Below are positions 48,682 through 57,969 of a stretch of 64,000 nt of DNA, in pieces; position 1 is the stretch's first letter, and each line of letters starts with the position of its first letter. The stretch is from NCBI GenBank assembly GCA_023955635.1, contig JAMXHR010000010.1, forward strand, positions 186,001 to 250,000. The letters are read 5' to 3'. The translations under genes were made by a program, and so were the position numbers. The notes under the pieces were generated by a model. That model was not told the DNA's origin. It made no database searches and saw only the letters and a program-made list of their open reading frames with translations. The stretch comes from Methanosarcina sp. ERenArc_MAG2. GTDB taxonomy: Archaea > Halobacteriota > Methanosarcinia > Methanosarcinales > Methanosarcinaceae.

Positions 48682-49818
48682 TAGGACTTACGCATTTGAA
48701 ATGCCGAAAAAGTAATATCATTTAAAATATACTAATATCTCCATAGTTCCCCAAAAACGTACGGAGTTATGGATATAAACCCACCTAAGTGTATTGACAT
48801 TGATTTCATTAATTTTCTCATTGCGGCATCTAACGTTTTCAGCTGTACTGAAGCTGCTAGATGTTATCCAATCGTAGCTAATGCTCCTTCTCACGATGCT
48901 TTCACTCGTTGCCTTCAAAGGCAACCTCCAGACACAGAAGCATTATGGGAAGAAGTAAAAAGTCATGTTAAGCCTGAAGAAGGCTTTCTAATTATTGACG
49001 ATTCAACATTAGATAAACCATACGCAAAAGAAATGGCTTTTGTTCGTCGTATGTGGAGTGGAAAACATCATCGTGCTGTAAAGGGGATAGGTTTGGTCAC
49101 CTTAGTTTGGACAGACGGTACAACTGTTATACCTATCGATTTTCGAATTTATAACATTGATGAAGACGACAAAACAAAGAATGACCATTTCCGCGATATG
49201 CTTGACAAAGCCGAAGAACGTGGTTTTAATCCCGAATTTGTTTTGTTTGATACATGGTACGCAAGTGTGAAAAACCTTAAAGCAATAAAGAAGAAAGAAT
49301 GGCATTTCCTTACAAGGTTAAAGAAAAATCGTTTGGTAAATCCTGATAAGAAGGGAAATGTGCCACTTGAAACAGTAGAGATTCCTCCAAAAGGACTTGT
49401 GGTTCATCTCAAAGCATATGGATTTGTAAAGGTGTTTAGGATAGTTTCAAAAGATGGAGACACGCAACACTGGGTTACAGATGTACAGGATATGGATGAA
49501 TCAAAACGTGAAGAGTTGGCAAAGAAGTCATGGAAAATTGAGGAATACCACAGAGGAATAAAGCAGTTCTGTGGGGTCGAAAAATGTCAGGCAAGAAAGG
49601 AAGAGTCACAAAGAGCACATATAATGTTCTCATTAAGAGCGTTCCTTAGACTGGAGTTACAAAGAATCAAAACGGGGATATCCTGGTTCGAAAGTACGAT
49701 GAAAATTCGGAGAGGGGCAGTGACAGCATATTTAAATAACCCAATATACACATTAAATTAATTCGTATGGATGGGAAGTTGTTAAAAACGATATGTCAAG
49801 AGCCAACTGCGTAACTCC
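48682..49818 (+). mobile_element. IS4/IS701-like insertion sequence, 1137 bp, 7-bp target duplication
   Basis: The ends are inverted repeats: TAGGACTTACGCATTTG at left and, reverse-complemented, GGAGTTACGCAGTTGG at right. TAGGAAT flanks both ends (48675-48681 and 49819-49825). A 119-bp MITE with the same left-end sequence lies at 62840-62958. Confidence 0.85.
48769..49761 (+). CDS. DDE transposase, IS4/IS701-like
   Basis: The 330-residue protein has first catalytic Asp in FLIIDDSTLDKPYAKEM, MWSGKHHRAVKGIGLVT, second Asp in FVLFDTWYASVKNL and Glu in KSWKIEEYHRGIKQFCGVEK (a YREK-like motif). The C-terminal region CQARKEESQRAHIMFSLRAF is typical of this superfamily. The frame is intact. The finer family (IS701 against IS4 subgroups) is not certain from reading. 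Confidence 0.88.
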   Translation: MDINPPKCIDIDFINFLIAASNVFSCTEAARCYPIVANAPSHDAFTRCLQRQPPDTEALWEEVKSHVKPEEGFLIIDDSTLDKPYAKEMAFVRRMWSGKHHRAVKGIGLVTLVWTDGTTVIPIDFRIYNIDEDDKTKNDHFRDMLDKAEERGFNPEFVLFDTWYASVKNLKAIKKKEWHFLTRLKKNRLVNPDKKGNVPLETVEIPPKGLVVHLKAYGFVKVFRIVSKDGDTQHWVTDVQDMDESKREELAKKSWKIEEYHRGIKQFCGVEKCQARKEESQRAHIMFSLRAFLRLELQRIKTGISWFESTMKIRRGAVTAYLNNPIYTLN

Positions 49819-49825
49819 TAGGAAT

Positions 49826-51291
49826 ATAAAAACACTTAAAGTTTATGTATGTAGTTATGTATAAGCATCGCATAAAGATTAAGAACATTTTTGATAAAGA
49901 TGATTTATTTGAGACTACTGATGTCCCCATAAATATAAACAAAATGATGTACTAAAAATGGATTTCTATTAAACAGATATAAATACAAATTTTTGTTGGG
50001 GCAATTTTTAAAAAAGACAATTTTGGGTAGTGGGCATGAGTTATTGAAAACTATAAACAGAAGGATTTATCTGGAATATATTCAAATGTGGAGGGTATAC
50101 TTGCTTTTTCGGAATTAATCAATGACTCATGGAAACGACCCAATTTTACATAATTCAAAAACAAGAAAAAAATAACAATATTAAGAGATATCGACTTGAA
50201 TATCTTCACCAAAACCATCAAATGAGAAGATTTATATTGAAGTAAAAATTTAGTAATTCTTGTAAGTTTGATGTAATTTATTTTGATTACATATATTCCG
50301 ATTGTGATTCTCAGTTTTCTTGTGTTACCTTTTTTGAAAATTAGTGTTAAAGAAAATAAGTATTAATTTGAGATAGAAGAGTATGTTATTATTATTTTAA
50401 AAATTATAAATCCTCCAAAAACTTGGAACATATATACCTTATTAATTAATCCCCTTTTTATGAAAATTCTTAGCTTTAAGGATAATCCAGCTTCTCCCTA
50501 CCTTTTCAATTAATTTTGATATTTCAAAATGTGACAACAGATGTCGCAAGGTTCTTCAAGAATAGGCTTTTAAAAACAAATTTACGTTACACCGGATACG
50601 TGATAAATTTAAGAACGAAAATATTCAGCTACATAATAAATTTTGAGAACGACTTTCTTGGTCAGGTTTCTATAGATCTAGTTTCAAAACTCCGGCTCTC
50701 CATGTTTTTAATTGCAAACCTGTATTATATTTACTTCAATTGATCTTGATTCGTCTCCTGTTAAATATTGGTTCAGAGAAATTGAAGGTAGTTTTGAAAC
50801 AAACTCAGATCTAATTTAAGAGTCTTAAACAAAATTTGGAAAACACAATTTTCACTTTAGTTAAGTAAAACTGGACATTTTTAGTAGAGTAAACACAAAC
50901 TTAATATATAGCCATAAGAGAATAATAGAGTATCAAATTAAATATATTTTATAGGTGTTCAAATTCATTCTGTTTTAATAAAAGCTTTTCCTATTTATAG
51001 GAGTATACAGCTTATGAAAATCAGAATTTAAGGGCAAAAACATAAGAGTCAGGCATTTATAATGAAAAACTCTAAAGAGATTTGGAAGTATAGATGGCAC
51101 TGATGAGCCACAAAAAGCGATATATCAGAAGAAGAATATATAGGTATACAGAAAACCGGACTTGAATTTAAGTAAAATTGTTTAATGGATCTGAATTTTT
51201 AAATTCATTCCCATCAGGCCGAATAAATTTACAAATCTATATATATAACTATAACTGACATAGTTTACTACATCAGTAAAGGTGGTAATTA
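49826..51291. other. A+T-rich gene-poor region
   Basis: A 75-codon plus frame at 50516-50743 has no ribosome binding site and no motif and is not called. I see no other gene, RNA or repeat. TATA-rich sequence just upstream of 51292 probably holds the promoter of the DUF2551 gene. Confidence 0.45.
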
Positions 51292-51621
51292 ATGGTATCC
51301 ATCCGAGCTAAAATTAAAGCCAGATTAGAGAAGTTTCTTGAAGTTGATTCCAGTGGATATCGAAGAGCTATACTGTGTATCTTCATCAAGGTAAAAAAAG
51401 CGACTATTGATGAACTACATGAAATGCTTACAAGCAAGTATAATGTATCGAGAAATACCGTTGCATCCATGGTAGGGTACATCCATTCGAAACTTGGAAT
51501 TCTGAGGGCGCATAAAGAATCTTATAAAACCCCGATGGTTTATCTTCTGAGAGAAGAATATGTAGACCTGCTCATGAAGATTGTAAATTCGTCCAGGACG
51601 TCTACCGAATTTACGGTTTGA
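51292..51621 (+). CDS. DUF2551 winged-helix protein
   Basis: The 109-residue protein (MVSIRAKIKARLEKFLEVDS...) matches DUF2551, a family of Methanosarcinales. The central region YRRAILCIFIKVKKATIDEL, then LTSKYNVSRNTVASMVGYIH (recognition-helix-like), then wing AHKESYKTPMVYLLREEY, is a winged helix. It is probably a DNA-binding regulator with unknown targets. AAAGGTGGT lies 7 bases before the ATG. The next gene begins 37 bp after the stop on the same strand. Confidence 0.8.
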   Translation: MVSIRAKIKARLEKFLEVDSSGYRRAILCIFIKVKKATIDELHEMLTSKYNVSRNTVASMVGYIHSKLGILRAHKESYKTPMVYLLREEYVDLLMKIVNSSRTSTEFTV

Positions 51622-51658
51622 TAAGTTTATCTATTCCACCCACATTTTCTGATGGACA

Positions 51659-52060
51659 ATGTCACTTGTAAAAAACGCACCCAGAACAGCAACAACTGTA
51701 GTGGTAAGATCTGATGCCAATACCCGTATCGGCCATTCAAGGGATCCCTATTACAGTCTTATGCGACGTATTTTTCAAGAGGATGCCACTGCTGTTAGGG
51801 GACAAAAGTTCCTGACAATCATTGAAGAGCGGCAAGCCGCAGGAAATGCAATCCGAACTGACGAATGGAAGGCCATTCTGGAAGAACTCCAGGTAGGGCG
51901 TGCCTCATTTTACGCAATGCGCAATAAGCTGCTTGGAGCGGGGCTGATCTCGATAAAAAATAAAGAATACAGGCTTTCAGGCCAGTTCTCAAAAGACCTC
52001 TTGGATATGGCCCGCTGGTGGTGGACTGCAGTTCTCAATCAGCCAGAAGAAAACATGTAA
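51659..52060 (+). CDS. Uncharacterised HTH-like protein
   Basis: The 133-residue protein has a basic, probably disordered N-terminus (1-30). A C-terminal helical domain follows with IIEERQAAGNAIRTDEWKAI, then LQVGRASFYAMRNKLLGAGL (helix-turn-helix-like), ISIKNKEYRLS (wing) and RWWWTAVLNQ. I do not recognise a named family. It is probably co-transcribed with the DUF2551 gene. The ribosome binding site before the ATG is weak (TGATGGACA). Confidence 0.6.
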   Translation: MSLVKNAPRTATTVVVRSDANTRIGHSRDPYYSLMRRIFQEDATAVRGQKFLTIIEERQAAGNAIRTDEWKAILEELQVGRASFYAMRNKLLGAGLISIKNKEYRLSGQFSKDLLDMARWWWTAVLNQPEENM

Positions 52061-52194
52061 TGAAAATGTAACTTTTTTATTATTTTGTTTTAGAAGTCTA
52101 GGGCGCTTCAGCCGAAAGATATATATATCTAATCTTCCTTTAGAAGATACGCTTAAGGGCGAAAGAAATGCGTCCCACAGCGAAAAATCATCGA

Positions 52195-52267
52195 AGCCCG
52201 GTAGTGTAGTGGTCAATCATGCGGGACTCTGGATCCTGCAACCTCGGTTCGAATCCGTGCCGGGCTA
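52195..52267 (+). tRNA. tRNA-Gln (anticodon CUG)
   Basis: AGCCCGG (52195-52201) pairs with CCGGGCT (52260-52266), discriminator A. The D-arm is GTGTAGTGGTCAATCAT. The anticodon stem is CGGGA/TCCTG with loop CTCTGGA, so the anticodon is CTG. The T-loop is TTCGAAT. CCA is not encoded. In methanogens this tRNA is charged through Glu-tRNA-Gln and the GatDE amidotransferase. Confidence 0.95.
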
Positions 52268-52444
52268 TACCCATTTTATTTGAATCCTACTCTTTTGACT
52301 TTTAATGTTTGAAAGTCTTTGATCTTTCAGAATATACACGAAAGGTTGGCAGAACTTATAAACTTAGGTCAATTGCTTGCAATGCTGCAAATTCCAGACG
52401 TATTTCTTGAAAAAATAAGTCTGGTTGATTTTTCAACCCTACTT

Positions 52445-53026
52445 TCATTCTTTCAGATCTTCTTCCACGACTTTTAAAACATCAACATTCAAGGCAGTCT
52501 GAATCAGAAAGAATTGCTTGCTCACAGAAGCGGTTTTCCTGGCTGCGGTTTCCATACAGAGCATAAGTATTTTTACTGCGTCCTGAAAGTTACTCTTTTT
52601 CGTCCAGTTGTCCTTGAAGCATTTATTGGCTATCTGTTTTGTAAATTCATTTCCAAAAGCTATAAAATTGCTTCCTTTCCCATGTGAAGTTAATATGATT
52701 TCTATGTCCCTGAGTTCGGTAATTGCATAATTTCCTGCTGAAGCATACAGCCTTCTTTTCTTGACGACTCCGCCTTCAATTGAGGACACTTCTCCCATTA
52801 AAACGCCGTTCCTTTCCGATACCTTGCTCTTACAGTCCGTGACAGTTATACCGACCCCGAATTCTTCTGCCTTTTTTACTAGCTCTTCATCCGTGACTAT
52901 TGCACCGCTGTAAAGTTCTTTTTCAAGCCTCTCCCTATCCGATTTATCTCCTTCAAATGTTATTTCCCGCAGGTCTCCGGTCATTACTGCACCGTTTTTC
53001 CCGATAAAAGCGATAACAAGGGTCAT
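52445..53026 (-). CDS. Connectase (DUF2121), proteasome-beta-related protein ligase
   Basis: The 193-residue protein begins MTLVIAFIGKNGAVMTGDLR. Removal of Met would expose an N-terminal Thr, and the following strand and GD motif mirror the Ntn-hydrolase fold of proteasome beta subunits. Further matches are RRLYASAGNYAITELRDIEI and FIAFGNEFTKQIANKCF. DUF2121 proteins of methanogens were shown to be Connectase, which ligates a KDPGA-type motif found in the methyltransferase subunit MtrA. The protein is shorter than the Methanocaldococcus form, lacking its C-terminal domain. Frame intact; no operon partner. Confidence 0.82.
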   Translation of the reverse strand: MTLVIAFIGKNGAVMTGDLREITFEGDKSDRERLEKELYSGAIVTDEELVKKAEEFGVGITVTDCKSKVSERNGVLMGEVSSIEGGVVKKRRLYASAGNYAITELRDIEIILTSHGKGSNFIAFGNEFTKQIANKCFKDNWTKKSNFQDAVKILMLCMETAARKTASVSKQFFLIQTALNVDVLKVVEEDLKE

Positions 53027-53497
53027 TCTTCAGGCTCCGATAATTGTGATATTTCTTATTTTTAATATTCCATTTTCAGATCTAAAATTTAAGGGAGGAT
53101 TTTAGCATTCTATTATCAGTATATCTACAGAAAGCAGAATATAGAGATTAGGATTGAAACTCTATGACATAAATACCTATCAATTAAATTCAGTATGAAT
53201 TCTGCAGCAGTCAACATTGTTCAATCTGATCTGGCGTTTTCCAAAAAACCAAAGTATAACAAACGTGATAGTAAGATAGGGGAAAAATAACTCTGAGCAG
53301 ATAGAAGTAAATCAAAGAATTTGCTCAGGCGGATTCAGAAGCCAAGTTCCGCTTCATAATCACAGGAAATCTGAGACTTTCCGGGAGTTGTGATTACATC
53401 GCAACAGCGCATGTCTATTTCGCTTCGCTAAGCGGACCTGGGCTATTTCTCATTGATTGAGGATATATACATTATTTTTCACCAGGGAGTGGTTACA
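53027..53497. other. Intergenic, nothing recognised
   Basis: This is the divergent leader between the connectase and pirin genes. No coding frame is supported. A GCGAAGC-type short palindrome (TTCGCTTCGCTAAGCGG near 53420) is the only notable structure. Confidence 0.4.
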
Positions 53498-54427
53498 TTG
53501 GTTAATCCAAGAAGGATAAGAAAAATAATAAAAAGCATGCCAACTATTGAGGGCGCAGGCGTACATCTTAAGCGGGCTTTTGGATTCCAGCAGGCTCCTG
53601 AGCTTGATCCTTTTTTGCTTTTGGATGAGTTTCATTCACGTAATCCGGAAGAATACATGATGGGATTTCCGTGGCATCCTCACAGGGGAATTGAGGTGAT
53701 AACATATGTTCTTGAGGGGGAGATCAAGCATGAGGACATTATTGGAAACAGAGGTCTGATCAGGCCAGGGGACGTGCAATGGATAACTGCAGGAAGCGGG
53801 ATTGTCCACCAGGAAATACCTACAGGAGATAAAAACGGGCAGTTGCGGGGCTTTCAGCTTTGGGCAAACCTTCAGGCTTCACACAAGACAATAGAGCCTC
53901 GCTACCAGGAGATCAAAAGTAACAAGATACCCGAACTTCTTATGGAAAAAGGCCTGAAGGTGAAGATTATTTGCGGGGATGTGAACGGCATCGAGGGGTC
54001 CGTAAGAGAAATTGTGACCGACCCCGAATACATTGATGTAACAGTGCCTGCAGAGGAGAAGTTTTCACATATAACAATTCCTGGTCACACTGTCTTTGCA
54101 TACGTAATAGAGGGAAAAGGGTATTTCGATGAAGAAAGAGAGCTCTGTGCTTTTGAGGCCGAAGGAAGAAGGTACATTGATCCTTCAGAAAATTGCGCAA
54201 TAGAACCTGGAAGCGTGATTCTGTACACAGATGGAGATTTTATAGAGGTAATTGCCGGAGAAAACGGCGTAAGGTTTCTTCTTATATCTGGAAAGCCTAT
54301 CAGAGAGCCTGTTGCCTGGTATGGGTCGATTGTCATGAACACACAAGAAGAATTGAAAACAGCTTTTGAGGAATATAGAAAAAATACATTTGTTAAATAC
54401 CTACGATGCAAAAAATTAACACTGTAA
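53498..54427 (+). CDS. Pirin family protein (bicupin)
   Basis: I choose the TTG at 53498 (MVNPRRIRKIIKSMPTIEGA), which follows GGGAGTGG, over the earlier frame opening at 53453. The N-terminal cupin carries the metal-binding block GFPWHPHRGIEVITYVLEGE and later GSGIVHQEIP and LRGFQLWANL, all pirin signatures. The C-terminal cupin spans about 170-280. The length (about 309) is usual. Pirins have quercetinase-like or regulatory roles; in methanogens the function is unknown. The frame is intact and it stands alone. Confidence 0.9.
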   Translation: MVNPRRIRKIIKSMPTIEGAGVHLKRAFGFQQAPELDPFLLLDEFHSRNPEEYMMGFPWHPHRGIEVITYVLEGEIKHEDIIGNRGLIRPGDVQWITAGSGIVHQEIPTGDKNGQLRGFQLWANLQASHKTIEPRYQEIKSNKIPELLMEKGLKVKIICGDVNGIEGSVREIVTDPEYIDVTVPAEEKFSHITIPGHTVFAYVIEGKGYFDEERELCAFEAEGRRYIDPSENCAIEPGSVILYTDGDFIEVIAGENGVRFLLISGKPIREPVAWYGSIVMNTQEELKTAFEEYRKNTFVKYLRCKKLTL

Positions 54428-54855
54428 ACCAGGAAAATCTGCCGCTGAAAAAGATATTCACCTGAATATAAAGAAAAGTATTTTATAGTCCGGTATTGGA
54501 GATTTAATAACTCGGTAATCATTCCGGGCTTTGATTTCAGCTCTTTTATTTTTCCTATATTTTACCTCCAGAGTACGATAAGCTGCAGAGGATTTCTGTT
54601 TTTTACAACAGATTTGTTTTGCTTTGATAACATTATTTCAGTGATTTCTAACTGAAAGTTCCTTTCCGGGCAGAGTTCTTAAATATTAGTATATGTTATA
54701 TATATCTAACTAAATATTAGAAATATCGAATAATATGTTGCAAATAATGAACAAATCTTTGCTAATCTCCGAAATACGCCAATATCCAAAATTTTTACTA
54801 ATGTCTGGAATATTTCTTAATATCTGGCAGAAACAAACTCAAGAGATGGAAAAAT
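54428..54855. other. Intergenic, nothing recognised
   Basis: A+T-rich DNA upstream of the DUF2178 gene. TATATATATCTAACTAAATA near 54700 may include its promoter. Confidence 0.4.
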
Positions 54856-55242
54856 ATGGAAAGAAAATACATGTACAAACTTGTCCTCGGAATAGCCATT
54901 ATTGTTGCCGGCATGTTGTCGGCTGCTTTTCTTGATATTGATATGCGGATCCCGATTGTTTTAATCAACACGGGCCTGATTATCTTCATTGTGACAGCTT
55001 TCAGGCTCTTCAGGCATGGAAACCTTCCTGACAGGGATGAGAGGACAAAAAAGCTGGCAGCGTACGGGATTACATATTCCTGGTTGCTTACTCTTGTTGT
55101 TATTGCTGTCCTTTCCTGGGTTCAGTGCTTCGGGCTGGCAGAACTTACTGCAGAAGGAGTTCTTGGCATACTTCTTTTCTTTATGATTATTTCTGCAAAT
55201 GTTTTCAGGTGGTACTTCATGCAAAAGGGTGATGTCGAGTAA
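54856..55242 (+). CDS. DUF2178 integral membrane protein
   Basis: The 128-residue protein has four hydrophobic segments ([73 protein letters not shown]). It carries the family signature [14 protein letters not shown] in the loop between segments 2 and 3. DUF2178 proteins are typically paired with a small XRE regulator, as here (17 bp downstream). The function is unknown. The start follows AGAGATGG. Confidence 0.85.
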   Translation: MERKYMYKLVLGIAIIVAGMLSAAFLDIDMRIPIVLINTGLIIFIVTAFRLFRHGNLPDRDERTKKLAAYGITYSWLLTLVVIAVLSWVQCFGLAELTAEGVLGILLFFMIISANVFRWYFMQKGDVE

Positions 55243-55259
55243 GGCTTGGAGGGCAAATT

Positions 55260-55465
55260 GTGAAAACAAGGATCAAGGAGTTTCGAGCGAGACACAATCT
55301 TACTCAGGAAGCTCTTGCAAATATGGTAGGGTCAGAAGAGAAACCATCGTTTTTCTTGAAAAAGGAAAATATAACCCCTCCCTCAAGCTTGCATACAGGG
55401 TATCCAGGTACCTGGATACTACAATCGATGAGTTGTTCATTTTTGAAGATTCAGATCTCGAATGA
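55260..55465 (+). CDS. XRE-family (YgzD-like) HTH regulator (frameshifted)
   Basis: The GTG start gives [20 protein letters not shown]. One extra G in the G3 run near 55329-55331 joins it to [40 protein letters not shown], the complete small Cro/CI-type regulator of 68 residues. It lies 17 bp after the DUF2178 gene and probably regulates that pair. As printed the frame is broken. Confidence 0.82.
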
Positions 55466-55755
55466 ATAATAAATTCCTGTAGAAAGGATAAATGAATGTA
55501 TATTCAGCCCAGGCAACGCAACATTAATAGCCATATTTTTGAAAATCCAATGGGCACACTTCTTTAAGTTAATTTGATTTAAATGTTCTCCAATAATCAT
55601 GTTTTTTTTCGTTAGTTAATAATCACACTATTGAGTACATTAAAAATCAGTATCATTAAACTGATTGTGAGTAGGCTGAATAGAGTTACAAATGAAATTA
55701 AATAAACTTTTTAACTATTACTCATATTTCATTAGGTAGTCATTCAGGAGAGAAC

Positions 55756-56469
55756 ATGGAAAATACACTGATCGCCTTTCGGAATGTCTGGAAAACTTAT
55801 CAAATGGGCGAAGTTCAGGTCAATGCTTTGAAAGATGTAACTGTAAAACTCGGGAGAAATGAATTTGCGGCTATAATTGGCCCTTCCGGGAGCGGAAAGT
55901 CGACAATGATGAACCTTGTTGGTTGTCTTGATATCCCTTCAAAAGGTGAAATTTTCCTGAAAGGCCGAAACATAGCCCTCCTTGAGGAATCGGACCTTGC
56001 AGCTCTTAGAGGTAGGACTATAGGGTTCGTTTTCCAGCAGTACAACCTGATCCCGGGAATGACGGCTCTCGAAAATGTGCTTTTGCCTCTGGAAATCCAG
56101 GAAATTGACGATGATACTGCGGAAAAAAGAGCAAAGGAACTGCTGACCCTTGTAGGGCTTTCCGATAAAATGCAGAATAAACCTTCTCAGCTCTCGGGAG
56201 GCCAGCAGCAAAGAGTCTCGATCGCAAGATCTCTTGCCTGCGATCCCGAAATCATCCTGGCAGATGAGCCTACTGGAGCACTTGATAGTGTCACCGGCAA
56301 AGAAGTGATTGGAATTCTCTACAGACTCTGGAAGGAAAAAGAAAAAACAGTAGTTATGGTCACTCACGACCTGCACCTTGCAGGGTATGCCAGCCGACAT
56401 ATTCAGTTAAAGGACGGGGAAATGGTTAGGGATGAGCCGAACAAAGAACAAATCGATCCTGAAGCCTGA
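55756..56469 (+). CDS. ABC transporter ATP-binding protein (MacB/LolD type)
   Basis: The 237-residue ATPase has Walker A GPSGSGKSTMMNLVG, Q-loop FVFQQYNLIPGMTALENV, signature LSGGQQQRVSIARSLA, Walker B IILADEPTGALD and H-loop VTHD. The sequence pattern is of the MacB/LolD class that drives FtsX-like permeases. It is the first gene of a three-gene set with the CARDB protein and the permease on the same strand. GGAGAGA precedes the ATG. Exported substrate unknown. Confidence 0.95.
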   Translation: MENTLIAFRNVWKTYQMGEVQVNALKDVTVKLGRNEFAAIIGPSGSGKSTMMNLVGCLDIPSKGEIFLKGRNIALLEESDLAALRGRTIGFVFQQYNLIPGMTALENVLLPLEIQEIDDDTAEKRAKELLTLVGLSDKMQNKPSQLSGGQQQRVSIARSLACDPEIILADEPTGALDSVTGKEVIGILYRLWKEKEKTVVMVTHDLHLAGYASRHIQLKDGEMVRDEPNKEQIDPEA

Positions 56470-56602
56470 CCTGACTATATATCAAATTTCAGAAAAAATA
56501 CGGAAAAATACGGATCAATTTTTAGGATGCATTTCAGAATGAAAGTATCCGGACAGAAAATATGGCAAAAATTTTGGGATTAAGAAACTGAGGAATCTAA
56601 AA

Positions 56603-57945
56603 ATGGAGCTTAAACAATTTATCGGTTTTATTTGCTTGATACTACTGAGCCTTTCATTATGTTGCGACTCCACCATGGCCACAAGCACTCTTGATACAGA
56701 GCTTGATAAAGGGGTAAATATTAGCCTTCTCAACCAGGATCCTGATCCTGTTAAGCCCGGGGATGTCCTTGAAATCAGTCTCTCGATCGAAAACACGGGT
56801 TATAAAGATATTGAGAATTGTTTTATAGAAGTCCAGCCCGAATATCCTTTCAGAACTCTTACCGGAGAAAAACTTGTAGAAAACATAGGCACTCTTGGAA
56901 AACGCTCTGAAGATGACCGAAGAAAGGTCGTTAAGCTCAAGCTAGGAATTGAAAATGACGTTAATGAAGGTAAATATCCCCTTAAGGTACGCCTTTACAC
57001 AACAGGTAATGAAGATGAAGCTTCGATCATTCGAGAACTCACGATAGATATAGACAGCGAATCAAATGCTGAAATTGAATATATCAGCGTAGAAAAATTG
57101 ATACCTGGAGAGAAAACCAATCTTATTTTCGGCATAAAAAATGTGGGTAATTCCCTCTCAAAAATGCAATGTTTTCCTGGGAATGCGCAAACGATGTAAT
57201 CCTGCCTGTCGGCTCCAGCAATGTTAAGCACATTAACCTTATCGGTATTGGAGACACTGAAAACGTCAGCTTCGAAGTTTTGACCAACGTGAATACAAAA
57301 CCAGGCCTGTACAAACTGAACATGGTTCTTACCTATGACGATATTGAGGAACTCCAGACAATTACGGAAGCGGGAACTGTCGAAAATCAAAAGCGAAAGG
57401 AAATCAAAAGCAAGGCAGGAATCTATATTGGAGGTACCACGGATTTTGATGTTGCCTTCATGGAAATAAGTCCTGCTGGAGCTTACACTTTTTCGATTTC
57501 GAACATCGGAAACAACGGGGCAAATTCGGTCAAGGTTTCTGTTCCGGCACAGGCAAACTGGACAGTGACGGACGGCAGCAACTCGGTTATTCTTGGCAAC
57601 CTGCAAAAAGGAGACTATGCGGTTGCGGAATTCAGCCTGAAACCCAAAAATAATGGCCAGGATCTGCCTATAAAGTTTGAAATCAGCTATACTTCCAGCG
57701 ACGGGATGAGACAGGTACAGGAAAAAATAATGCCCCTGTATGCTTCACCTTCTGCAACCGCAGCAGGTTCGAAACTGCCTGAAGAAGATAATGGATCAAG
57801 CGTATTCCCATCTATTATAATTGTGTTCCTTTTAGGAGCTGTAGGTTTTCTTCTTTATAAACAGCATCAGAAAAAGATGAAAGAACGAAATGCTGAAAAA
57901 GGACCCTATGAAGAGCAAATCGAAGAAAGGAAAACAGACGAGTAA
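56603..57945 (+). CDS. Exported CARDB/COG1361-type S-layer-domain protein (frameshifted)
   Basis: This protein has a signal peptide (FIGFICLILLSLSLCCDSTM) followed by CARDB-like beta-sandwiches: PVKPGDVLEISLSIENTGYK, LIPGEKTNLIFGIKNVGNS and AYTFSISNIGNNGANSV. It ends in a transmembrane helix (SVFPSIIIVFLLGAVGFLLY) and a charged tail. One extra A in the A5 run near 57160 joins the frames (SKNAMFSWECANDVILPVG), giving about 447 residues. It lies between an ABC ATPase and its permease, so it may be the extracellular adaptor of that exporter. Confidence 0.82.
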
Positions 57946-57969
57946 ATCCAAAACCGGGTCTGTGGTTCC

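Noticed and set aside
50516..50743. 75-codon plus-strand frame
   Set aside because: A+T-driven composition, no ribosome binding site, no similarity recognised.
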